The notes beneath the pieces were generated by a model, which was given only the letters and a program-made list of their open reading frames with translations, was not told the origin of the DNA and made no database searches. From assembly GCA_002405515.1 (NCBI GenBank), contig DHLZ01000246.1, forward strand, positions 24,777-29,817: 5,041 nucleotides of DNA. The letters run 5' to 3'. The translations under genes and the position numbers were made by a program. This DNA is from Planctomycetaceae bacterium UBA4655. GTDB taxonomy: Bacteria > Planctomycetota > Planctomycetia > Pirellulales > UBA1268. Positions 1-5,041 of the stretch are shown here, one piece after another; position 1 is the stretch's first letter; each line of letters begins with the position of its first letter.

Positions 1-261
1 GGCCGCCGCGGCGACCTGGCGTCGAACGCCGGCGGGCAGGCTGCCACAGGTCGATCGAGCGAGTTCCAGCTGAGCCGGAATGAACTGCCGGTACTGGGAC
101 TCGATCTGGCGGGCATGCTGCTCAATCTGCTTCTGTCGCTCTTTCTGCTGCTGCTCAGCCGGCTGCCGTTCAGCCCGGGCGACCTGTGCGGCGACGAAGC
201 CGAGACCGAGCAAGGCCTGCGCGAGGGCAACGACGAACCGCGCGCTCCGGGCGTGTCTCAT
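1..261 (-). CDS. Secreted Gln-rich helical protein, 5' part (runs off window)
   Basis: Function not recognised. I see the first 87 residues; the frame is open to the window edge, so the C-terminus is missing. Residues 1-30 look like a Sec signal peptide: a basic start (MRHARSARF), a hydrophobic core (VVALAQALLGLGFVAA) and a likely cut after ARA30. Residues 31-60 are charged and Gln-rich (QQQKERQKQIEQ) and probably helical. Residues 69-86 carry R-x-T-C-x-S-L-x4-R-x2-V-x-A-A, which matches, gap-free, residues 136-153 of the protein at 2345-3532. That match suggests a third member of the exported helical-domain family in this operon, perhaps a distant relative of CpxP/Spy-like LTxxQ proteins (inference). 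The ATG at 261 is 5 nt after the stop of the toroid gene. A weak GGTGA at 267-271, overlapping that stop, can serve as ribosome site. The short gap indicates co-transcription and probably coupled translation. Confidence 0.8.
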   Translation of the reverse strand, partial: MRHARSARFVVALAQALLGLGFVAAQVARAERQPAEQQQKERQKQIEQHARQIESQYRQFIPAQLELARSTCGSLPAGVRRQVAAAA

Positions 262-266
262 CGGGC

Positions 267-1373
267 TCACCGTTCGTAGACGGGCAGAAGCTTGAAGTTG
301 ACCGCCAGGGCAAGGAGGGTCAGCGGCGTATCCACCTCCGGCCCGTACGACATGGTGAAGCTGCCGTCCTTGGCCTGGGTCCTCTTGAGGGTCTTCACGA
401 GTCCGGCGTTCCACTGTTCCCAGGCCGCAACGTTGCACTGAAACAGCGCCTGGGCGCGATAGTAGTGCTCGTACGACGAGCCGGTGCCGCGAACTCCGAC
501 GTTCCCCGCCGCGGCCCCCGGCGGCGTGCGGCTCTGCTTCTCCAGGTGCGCCTGGGCCGACTTGTACTGCGGCAGGGCCTGTCGCCGGGCAATCGAGAAC
601 ACGAGCACGCCGATCGACGTCGTCGCATCGGTGCCGCCGCCGGCCATGCCGGAGTAGCCGACAGTCCCGTTGCCACTGGTCATGGACACGTAGTACTTGA
701 TCGCCCGGTCGATCGTTTCGTCGGGGATCTCGATGCCGGCGTTGCGGGCCGCGAGCAGGCCCATCAACACGGCGCCGCTCACCGACGTGTCGGCCGACGT
801 CATCTCCGGACCGTAGTGCCAGCCGCCGGTCGGGTTCTTCTTGTTGGCCGTCACGGCAGCCCGCACCGCAAGTTCCAGCGCCTTGCCGATCGACCGCCCC
901 GACCCCTTGCCCCCCGAACCGCCGGGCTCGCTCCACAGGCCGCGGTCATCGACCACACCGTAGGCCTCGGCCAGGCCGAGCATGGCAAAGCCGTGGTGGT
1001 ACATGCTCGGGTTGCCCCCCTGGCCGCCGATGAAGCCCACACCACCATCCTGATCGTTGATGATCGACCGGATCGCCCTTCGGATCGGCGTGCGATAGGG
1101 GCCAAAGTTGGGGTCCTCGCCGCTGGCCAGGAGCACCATCAGCGCCATCGCCGTCGGCGCGGGGGTGCCATGATTGCTCTTCCAGGCTCCCGAGCCGTCC
1201 TGCATCTTGAGCAGGTACCGGATGCCGGCGTCGTAGATCTCGCGGACGTCCCGAGGCACCGGGTCACCGTACTTCACGAGCGGCCCGTCGGCGGACCGAG
1301 CGACGGCCGCCGCGGCGAACGACACAAGCAGGCAGAAAAGCGGCACGGCGCGACGCATGAATGGATCTGACAC
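267..1373 (-). CDS. Secreted prenyltransferase/squalene-oxidase-type alpha-toroid protein
   Basis: The 368-residue product has a signal peptide (about residues 1-28; RRAVPLFCLLVSFAAAAVARS), so it is probably exported. The rest resembles the alpha-alpha toroid of the prenyltransferase/squalene-cyclase superfamily. QW-like motifs recur: MQDGSGAW (57-64), DQDGGVGF (108-115), PTGGWHYG (181-188), GNGTVGY (234-240) and AKDGSF (334-339). Between them are helix-turn stretches such as DTSVSGAVLMGLLAARNAG (195-213) and YEHYYRAQALFQ (301-312). It ends in LPVYER, an ending I associate with planctomycete members. I see no DXDD acid motif of squalene-hopene cyclase, and it is much shorter than those roughly 630-residue enzymes. 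A binding or structural role in the envelope is therefore more likely than terpene synthesis (inference). GTG 1373 is preferred because GAGG at 1383-1386 lies 9 nt upstream; ATG 1358 (residue 6) is the alternative and keeps the signal peptide. It starts 6 nt after the upstream stop. Confidence 0.9.
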   Translation of the reverse strand: MSDPFMRRAVPLFCLLVSFAAAAVARSADGPLVKYGDPVPRDVREIYDAGIRYLLKMQDGSGAWKSNHGTPAPTAMALMVLLASGEDPNFGPYRTPIRRAIRSIINDQDGGVGFIGGQGGNPSMYHHGFAMLGLAEAYGVVDDRGLWSEPGGSGGKGSGRSIGKALELAVRAAVTANKKNPTGGWHYGPEMTSADTSVSGAVLMGLLAARNAGIEIPDETIDRAIKYYVSMTSGNGTVGYSGMAGGGTDATTSIGVLVFSIARRQALPQYKSAQAHLEKQSRTPPGAAAGNVGVRGTGSSYEHYYRAQALFQCNVAAWEQWNAGLVKTLKRTQAKDGSFTMSYGPEVDTPLTLLALAVNFKLLPVYER

Positions 1374-1379
1374 GATTCG

Positions 1380-2348
1380 TTACCTCACTTCGACTCGAAA
1401 CTCATCCACCGCCGGCGCGGGCTCGACCACCGCGTCACCTTCAGCTTCGGCGACCCCGCCGCCAGCGGCGGCTTGCCAGGATTGCGCGACCGCCGCGACC
1501 AACTGCCGCTGACGGGGATCCAGAAGCGTGACCAGCTTCTCGTCGCCGAGGCTCGTGAGCCGCTTCGCGACGATCACTGCGGCCGGCATGGGCGAGAACT
1601 CGTCGTCCAGCGGCGGCGGATCGGCAACGAGTTTGGCAGTGACCGCATCATACTGCTTCTGGGTGAGGCCCATCCGGTCGTCGAACGCTGTCAAGCCGGC
1701 GGCCACGACCGCCTTCCAGCGGCAGATGGCCCGCTCGCGCATCGCGGCGGCATGGATTTCCGCCTGCTTCTCATCGAGCCCGCCGACCAGAACCTTCGCC
1801 AAGAGCGACTGCGGGCCGAACGCCTGCTGCATGAGCTGGCGGCACCGATTCGATTCCTGCGAAACTGCCTGCATGAGTTTCATGCCGGCCTCGTCAAATT
1901 GGCCGGTGCTGGGATCGGTGGTGATCGTACGATTGGCGAACGTCGCCCGTGCTTCGACGACGGCATCGACGAGCCGTTGCATGTCCGACCGGACTGCGAT
2001 CTCGAGCTTCTTCCGCTGGGCGTCGGAGAGCCTGACGATCCGGTCGACGGCGGCGATTCGGGTGACGGCCTGCTGCCGCAGCGGTGCGAGCCGTCGGGCG
2101 ATCAGGTCGGGCAGTGTGATCGCGTCGGGCAGTGTGTCGGAACGCGGCGACCCTTTCGCGTCCGCGTCGAGCGGCCCTCCGAAGACCTGGGTATCGAAGA
2201 GCGTCCCGAGTTCTCGCGTGTGCGTTCCTCGCCTGTGGACGGGGACCTGATCCGCGACGATGTCGTCGCCACGGACCGCCGAGGAGAACAGGGCGGCCAC
2301 GACGCCGAGGATGCGAAGCGGGTTGTTGGACCGCGGCATATCCATCAT
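1380..2348 (-). CDS. Secreted helical protein with repeated LxxxQ modules
   Basis: Function unknown. The 322-residue product begins with a signal peptide (LRILGVVAALFSSAVRG, cut near residue 27). A helical domain follows with regularly placed Leu/Gln motifs: LSDAQRKKL (107-115), FGPQSLLAKVL (177-187), LDEKQ (191-195), RERAICRW (204-211), LTQKQYDAV (228-236) and LLDPRQRQLV (275-284). I associate this arrangement with a planctomycete-specific exported family. The L-S/T-x-x-Q pattern recalls periplasmic CpxP/Spy chaperones, but that link is only inferred. The C-terminal roughly 30 residues are Ala/Glu/Pro-rich and probably disordered. The helical domain aligns collinearly with the neighbour at 2345-3532, so the two are likely paralogues. 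ATG 2348 overlaps the upstream TGA by 4 nt, and AAGGAA at 2354-2359 sits 5 nt before it; ATGs at codons 2 and 4 are less well placed. The overlap points to translational coupling. Confidence 0.88.
   Translation of the reverse strand: MMDMPRSNNPLRILGVVAALFSSAVRGDDIVADQVPVHRRGTHTRELGTLFDTQVFGGPLDADAKGSPRSDTLPDAITLPDLIARRLAPLRQQAVTRIAAVDRIVRLSDAQRKKLEIAVRSDMQRLVDAVVEARATFANRTITTDPSTGQFDEAGMKLMQAVSQESNRCRQLMQQAFGPQSLLAKVLVGGLDEKQAEIHAAAMRERAICRWKAVVAAGLTAFDDRMGLTQKQYDAVTAKLVADPPPLDDEFSPMPAAVIVAKRLTSLGDEKLVTLLDPRQRQLVAAVAQSWQAAAGGGVAEAEGDAVVEPAPAVDEFRVEVR
1383..1386 (-). promoter_or_regulatory. Shine-Dalgarno for the toroid gene
   Basis: GAGG on the minus strand, immediately before the TAA stop of the upstream gene and 9 nt ahead of GTG 1373. 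No comparable site stands before the alternative ATG at 1358, so this motif favours the GTG start. Confidence 0.5.
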
Positions 2349-3532
2349 GGCTCTTCCTTTGGTTCACCGCCACCCGCGGCGTTCCCGGGCACCGGCTGGA
2401 TCTCGACCCCGCCACCTGCTGCCTCCACCCTCACCTCCAGGCCGCCTCCCGCACCGCCGACGAAGACCTGTTTCCCGTTGATGATCACCTGCTGCTGATT
2501 GCCGACACCCAAAGCCTTGACCTGCACGTTGACCGGTCCATTTGGGACCATCTGCATCGGCACGATCGGCTGAGGAAGCCTGCCGGCGTTCGCCAGCGTC
2601 TGCGACTCCTCGCGCTGCTTTCGCCACGCCGCGGTCCGCTCCTTACCCAGCGCCTGCTCGACGCACCGCTCGACGCCCTGCAGCCGCGTGGAGGCCTCGA
2701 CGCCACGGCCCTGCTGCATGGCGACAAGGGCCCAACTCCAGCGTTCGCGATACGACGCGGCCAGGCTCTCGACCAGAGATTTTCGCTCGGACTCGTCGAG
2801 GTGCGCATCGCGATCGATTGCGGCGACGATGACTGAAGCTGCGGCCTGCTTCGCCCGCTCCCGCCGGAGCGGCTGCTCCGCCTCGTACGCGGCCGACTCG
2901 TCGGGGGTCGCGTTGGCCGAGACGCTGGTTCGCACCGCCGCCTCGACGGCCGCCGCAACGTCGCCCGGCTTGACATCGCCAGGCTTTCCGGGGCGTCCAC
3001 GAACCGGGTTGTCCTTCGCGATCTTGTTGTCACGCGCAATCTCGGCGACGAACGAATCGATGGCCCCGCGGCCGGCCGCGAGCACGAGTGCCCGTTGCTG
3101 CTGCTCGAGCGAAGGGCAGGTCTGCCGCACGACCGACAGTTCCCGCCGCAGCGCCGTCAAGCCCGTTTTTCGAAGATGCTGGGTGACCAGATCCGACTGC
3201 ACGCCGGCCTCATCCCCCGCCGGGGCCCGGTTCGCCGCCGCCGGGGACTTCTCCTCGACTTCATCCCACCACGGGTCGCCGATCGTGTCGCCTTCGACGA
3301 CCACGTCCAACCCATTCCAAGCACCGTCCAACCCATTCCGAGCACCGCCAACTCGGCCCCCGCCCCAACCCGCACGAAAGCCACCGACGACCTCGATCGC
3401 TTGGCCCGCGCCACGATCGCACGCAGCCGCCAAACAGCCGCAGGCCATGGCCAAGCGGACAAGGCCCCGGTGCCACCCGTTGCGCTGGTGGCACCCGTTG
3501 CGCTGGTGCCAGCCAGCTTGCCATCCGTTCAT
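2345..3532 (-). CDS. Exported helical-domain protein with repeat-expanded N-terminus and Gly-rich tail
   Basis: Function unknown; 395 residues. The N-terminus is odd: a long Trp/Asn/Gly/His-rich leader contains a duplicated HQRNG unit (9-13, 15-19). A hydrophobic stretch (LVRLAMACGCLAAAC, 24-38) follows and could be a signal peptide or a non-standard lipobox ending at Cys38. Residues 64-77 are a 7-residue tandem repeat (ARNGLDG, AWNGLDV). The helical domain spans about 118-305: R-x-T-C-x-S-L (136-142), a GRPGKPGDVKPGD insert (178-190), RERA (224-227), LDESERKSL (245-253) and ALGKERTAAW (294-303). These map in order and spacing onto the protein at 1380-2348. Residues about 325-395 alternate Val/Ile-rich strands with Gly runs (VNVQVKALGVGNQQQVIING) and look like a beta or low-complexity tail. 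ATG 3532 overlaps the upstream TGA by 4 nt and has AAGGAG at 3538-3543, 5 nt upstream, which strongly supports this start despite the unusual leader. Confidence 0.88.
   Translation of the reverse strand: MNGWQAGWHQRNGCHQRNGWHRGLVRLAMACGCLAAACDRGAGQAIEVVGGFRAGWGGGRVGGARNGLDGAWNGLDVVVEGDTIGDPWWDEVEEKSPAAANRAPAGDEAGVQSDLVTQHLRKTGLTALRRELSVVRQTCPSLEQQQRALVLAAGRGAIDSFVAEIARDNKIAKDNPVRGRPGKPGDVKPGDVAAAVEAAVRTSVSANATPDESAAYEAEQPLRRERAKQAAASVIVAAIDRDAHLDESERKSLVESLAASYRERWSWALVAMQQGRGVEASTRLQGVERCVEQALGKERTAAWRKQREESQTLANAGRLPQPIVPMQMVPNGPVNVQVKALGVGNQQQVIINGKQVFVGGAGGGLEVRVEAAGGGVEIQPVPGNAAGGGEPKEEP
2354..2359 (-). promoter_or_regulatory. Shine-Dalgarno for the 1380-2348 gene
   Basis: AAGGAA on the minus strand, 5 nt before ATG 2348. 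It is embedded in the end of the upstream gene, next to a 4-nt ATGA stop/start overlap, which supports translational coupling. Confidence 0.7.
3305..3346 (-). repeat. 21-bp in-frame tandem duplication
   Basis: Two adjacent 21-bp copies (3305-3325 and 3326-3346) differ at one base. On the coding strand this changes CGG to TGG, giving ARNGLDG followed by AWNGLDV in the segment after the putative signal sequence of the 2345-3532 protein. Confidence 0.88.
3470..3514 (-). repeat. 18-bp in-frame tandem repeat (2.5 copies)
   Basis: Copies at 3470-3487 and 3488-3505 differ at one base, and a 9-bp partial copy follows at 3506-3514. The array encodes the duplicated HQRNG in the N-terminal leader of the 2345-3532 protein. 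The repeat keeps the reading frame and looks like a recent slippage duplication. Confidence 0.85.
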
Positions 3533-5041
3533 CGTCGCTCCTTCTCGAACCGGTTGAAATACTCGTCGAGCCCCGCGCGGAACTCGTCGGGCAGCACGCG
3601 GCCCGACTGGCCGGTGGCCTGCCCCTTCTCGCGATGCTCGCCTCCGCCCTTCGTCGCGTTGCCACGGCCGCGGAGCACTTCGGCCAGAGCGCTGGTGGTG
3701 CCTGAGCCGCCGCCTCCCGGGGTGGTACCAGGGCCCCCGGCGCCGGCGCCCCCGGCGCCGCCAGGACTGCTGCCACCGCCCCCGCCGCCGCCACCGCCCC
3801 CGCCGCCACCGCCCCCAGCGGATCTGGACGCGAGCAAGAGCTCGATCGCCTCGGTCTCGGCCGCGATCGGCTTTGGGCCGGTGTCAGGGGCGCGGAGCAG
3901 GTTCGCCGCCTCGGCCATCACCTCCTCGACGGTTTCGAAGAGCTTGATCTCGTCGGCGTAGCTCTGCTCGCCAGCCTCCTCCTCCAAGAGCCGATCGACG
4001 AGACGCACGAGTCTCTTGGCCAGCTCATCCTGCTGTGCCCCCAGCTTCTTCGCGAGCGCCGCGTATTCCGCAGCCGCGAGCTCCTTCCTCGTCTGCTCGC
4101 CGACCCGCGTCTCCTCCCGGAGGATCACCTCTGCCTCCAGAATCCTCATGGCCTCGAGCACGACATCGGGCGGCACGCTCGGCGGGGCACCGCCGCCGCC
4201 GTGGCCGCCACCACCTCCACCTCCTCCTCCACCACCCTTCGGGGGTGGCACCAGGTCATCCGCGAGGCGGTCGAACGTGTCGGCCCAGAACTCCGCCTGC
4301 GCGATCGACATGCCGACTTCCTTCTTGATGTCGTCGGAGAGCGAGCGAAGGCTGCCGAGCACGTCGAGCCCCTTCATCTCTTCCAGCACCGTGCGGAACG
4401 CGGGCAGCTGCCGCCGGTCGAAATAGGCCTGCATGTCATCCATGATGCTCGAAACCTTGTCCGACTCCCGGCTGCTCGCCTCCACCATGTCGCGAATGGC
4501 CTTCGTCACGTCGGCCGACCGCTTGTCCGGTTTGTCGAACGCGGACGCCGTCATGCCGGCCAGCCGCTCCGCGATCGTGCCCTGCTGCCGCGACGCCAGC
4601 TTGATTCGCTTGACGAACGTGCTGCCCTCCAGATTCGCCATCACCGCGGCCAGATCCTCCGCCACCTTGGCAAATTCTTCGAGGAGCTTCCGCTGGGCCT
4701 CGATCGCTTCGTCCAGCAGTTCGTCGGCGGCCTGCTCTTCCGCCGGCGCATCGTCGCCACCGCCGCCGCCCGCCTTGGGCTTCGTCACGCCAGCCTGCGT
4801 CGTCGGAAGTCCGAACCGGCTCGGCGGGGGCTTGCCGCCGCCACTCTTGGACGGGTCCTGCGGATCCTTTGGCTGGAGCGACGATTCCTTATCGACCAGT
4901 TGGGGCGGCTGGAGCTGTGGCGGCTCGCCCGGCTTGCCGCCTCCTTCTCCCGCCTGCTTGCTGTTGTCAGTACCGGCCTTCGGGGGCTGCGGGCTCGAAG
5001 CACTCCCGGGCTCACCGGGCTTGCCGCCGTCTTTGGCAAGC
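3529..5041 (-). CDS. Large coiled-coil/polyglycine protein, C-terminal part (5' end outside window)
   Basis: No function recognised. 503 residues are visible and the frame is open to the edge. A GTG at 4788 could be mistaken for the start, but coding-like sequence continues upstream of it, so the true start lies beyond 5041. Visible residues 1-95 are a Pro/Gly/Lys/Gln linker with repeated GGKPGEP. Residues about 103-265 are charged and helical (AIEAQRKLLEEFAKVAEDLA ... QAEFWADTFDRLADDLV), likely coiled coil. A Gly11-His-Gly4 tract (269-284) leads to a second helical block (about 292-405; ETRVGEQTRKELAAAEYAAL, then AAETEAIELLLASRS). Gly15 (409-423) and a Gly/Ser/Thr/Pro linker follow. A final helix-like tail, LPDEFRAGLDEYFNRFE, ends the protein. 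No transmembrane segment is visible; one may lie in the missing N-terminus, as in the long membrane coiled-coil proteins (DUF4175-like) I associate with MoxR/DUF58/BatA-type clusters. That last comparison is recollection, not shown here. Confidence 0.85.
   Translation of the reverse strand, partial: LAKDGGKPGEPGSASSPQPPKAGTDNSKQAGEGGGKPGEPPQLQPPQLVDKESSLQPKDPQDPSKSGGGKPPPSRFGLPTTQAGVTKPKAGGGGGDDAPAEEQAADELLDEAIEAQRKLLEEFAKVAEDLAAVMANLEGSTFVKRIKLASRQQGTIAERLAGMTASAFDKPDKRSADVTKAIRDMVEASSRESDKVSSIMDDMQAYFDRRQLPAFRTVLEEMKGLDVLGSLRSLSDDIKKEVGMSIAQAEFWADTFDRLADDLVPPPKGGGGGGGGGGGHGGGGAPPSVPPDVVLEAMRILEAEVILREETRVGEQTRKELAAAEYAALAKKLGAQQDELAKRLVRLVDRLLEEEAGEQSYADEIKLFETVEEVMAEAANLLRAPDTGPKPIAAETEAIELLLASRSAGGGGGGGGGGGGGGGSSPGGAGGAGAGGPGTTPGGGGSGTTSALAEVLRGRGNATKGGGEHREKGQATGQSGRVLPDEFRAGLDEYFNRFEKERR
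3538..3543 (-). promoter_or_regulatory. Shine-Dalgarno for the 2345-3532 gene
   Basis: AAGGAG on the minus strand, 5 nt before ATG 3532. It lies inside the last codons of the upstream gene and decides the start in favour of the ATGA overlap over any downstream Met such as residue 29. Confidence 0.8.
3772..3816 (-). repeat. Polyglycine-coding tract, Gly15
   Basis: Fifteen consecutive Gly codons, mostly GGC with regularly spaced GGG and GGT. On the plus strand the pattern acc-gcc-ccc-gcc-gcc recurs at 3775, 3793 and 3808, so the tract looks built from 15- and 18-bp slippage units. It joins the second helical block of the coiled-coil protein to its C-terminal linker. Confidence 0.85.
4189..4236 (-). 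repeat. Polyglycine-coding tract, Gly11-His-Gly4
   Basis: A hinge between the two helical blocks of the coiled-coil protein. The Gly11 part uses many GGA and GGT codons, unlike the GGC/GGG-dominated Gly15 tract downstream, which suggests the two tracts arose independently. Confidence 0.85.
4922..5028 (-). repeat. Dispersed GGKPGEP-coding repeat in the Pro/Gly linker
   Basis: Two 20-bp copies (4922-4941 and 5009-5028) match at 18 positions and each encode GGKPGEP. A weaker relative (GGGKPPP) is encoded near 4822-4842. They lie in the probably disordered, charged Pro/Gln linker of the coiled-coil protein, and the region may continue beyond the window. Confidence 0.65.

Noticed and set aside
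186..1370. Long plus-strand open frame (394 codons) opposite the toroid gene
   Set aside because: It is Arg/Gly/Ala-rich without any recognisable motif and lies antisense to a clear protein with a signal peptide and QW-like motifs; such shadows are common in high-GC DNA.
267..1373. Squalene-hopene or other terpene cyclase enzyme
   Set aside because: No DXDD motif, about half the usual length and a secretion signal; only the fold-level resemblance is supported.
1473..2498. Plus-strand open frames of 341 and 240 codons opposite the 1380-2348 gene
   Set aside because: They span the junction of two well-supported minus-strand genes that have ATGA coupling and Shine-Dalgarno sites, and their composition is that of reverse-complement shadows.
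3305..3514. CRISPR-like or regulatory iteron array
   Set aside because: The repeats are directly adjacent, in frame (18 and 21 bp) and have no spacers; they are coding microduplications.
3728..3765. GC-rich inverted repeats (ggcgcc motifs) as a terminator or regulatory hairpin
   Set aside because: They lie within the coding linker, have no following T-run in either direction, and are explained by Gly/Ala codon runs.
3715..3816. Collagen-like domain
   Set aside because: The region is Gly-rich but lacks a sustained Gly-X-Y period; it is polyglycine followed by an irregular Gly/Ala/Pro linker.
2688..3961. Plus-strand open frames ending in a polyproline stretch
   Set aside because: The polyproline is the complement of the polyglycine codons of the real minus-strand gene, and no start signal or domain is apparent.

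Overview
The window is high-GC DNA that is almost entirely coding. It carries one gene string on the minus strand, read from position 5041 down to position 1. The lineage is most likely a planctomycete (Pirellulales/Isosphaerales-like). I infer this from the high GC and from protein types I associate with that phylum: a secreted squalene-cyclase-like toroid protein ending in LPVYER, secreted proteins built from LSDAQRKKL/LTQKQ-type helical modules, and a large Gly/Pro-rich coiled-coil protein. No rRNA or other taxonomic marker is present, so this is an inference.

In transcription order the layout is: (1) 5041-3529, the C-terminal 503 residues of a large protein with a Pro/Lys/Gly linker, two coiled-coil blocks separated by polyglycine tracts, and an acidic/aromatic C-terminal helix, its 5' end lying outside the window; (2) 3532-2345, an exported or membrane-anchored protein with a repeat-expanded N-terminus, a helical LxxxQ/R domain and a Gly-rich beta-type tail; (3) 2348-1380, a secreted protein with the fullest copy of the same helical domain; (4) 1373-267, a secreted prenyltransferase/squalene-oxidase-type alpha-toroid protein; (5) 261-1, the start of another secreted protein with a Gln-rich segment and the first module of the helical domain, running off the window.

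Junctions are extremely tight: two 4-nt ATGA overlaps (3529-3532 and 2345-2348), then gaps of 6 and 5 nt. Good Shine-Dalgarno sequences sit inside the preceding genes. This is what one expects of a single translationally coupled operon. There is no intergenic space for an internal promoter or terminator, and no gene-free stretch over 300 bases. The promoter must lie beyond 5041 and the terminator beyond position 1.

The main observation is that three of the five genes (1-261, 1380-2348, 2345-3532) appear to be divergent paralogues of one exported helical-domain family, grouped around the toroid protein. With the coiled-coil protein upstream, this suggests a cell-envelope or periplasmic assembly. 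No catalytic motif is visible in any of the five, so its activity is unknown. Long open frames on the plus strand are high-GC shadows of these genes.
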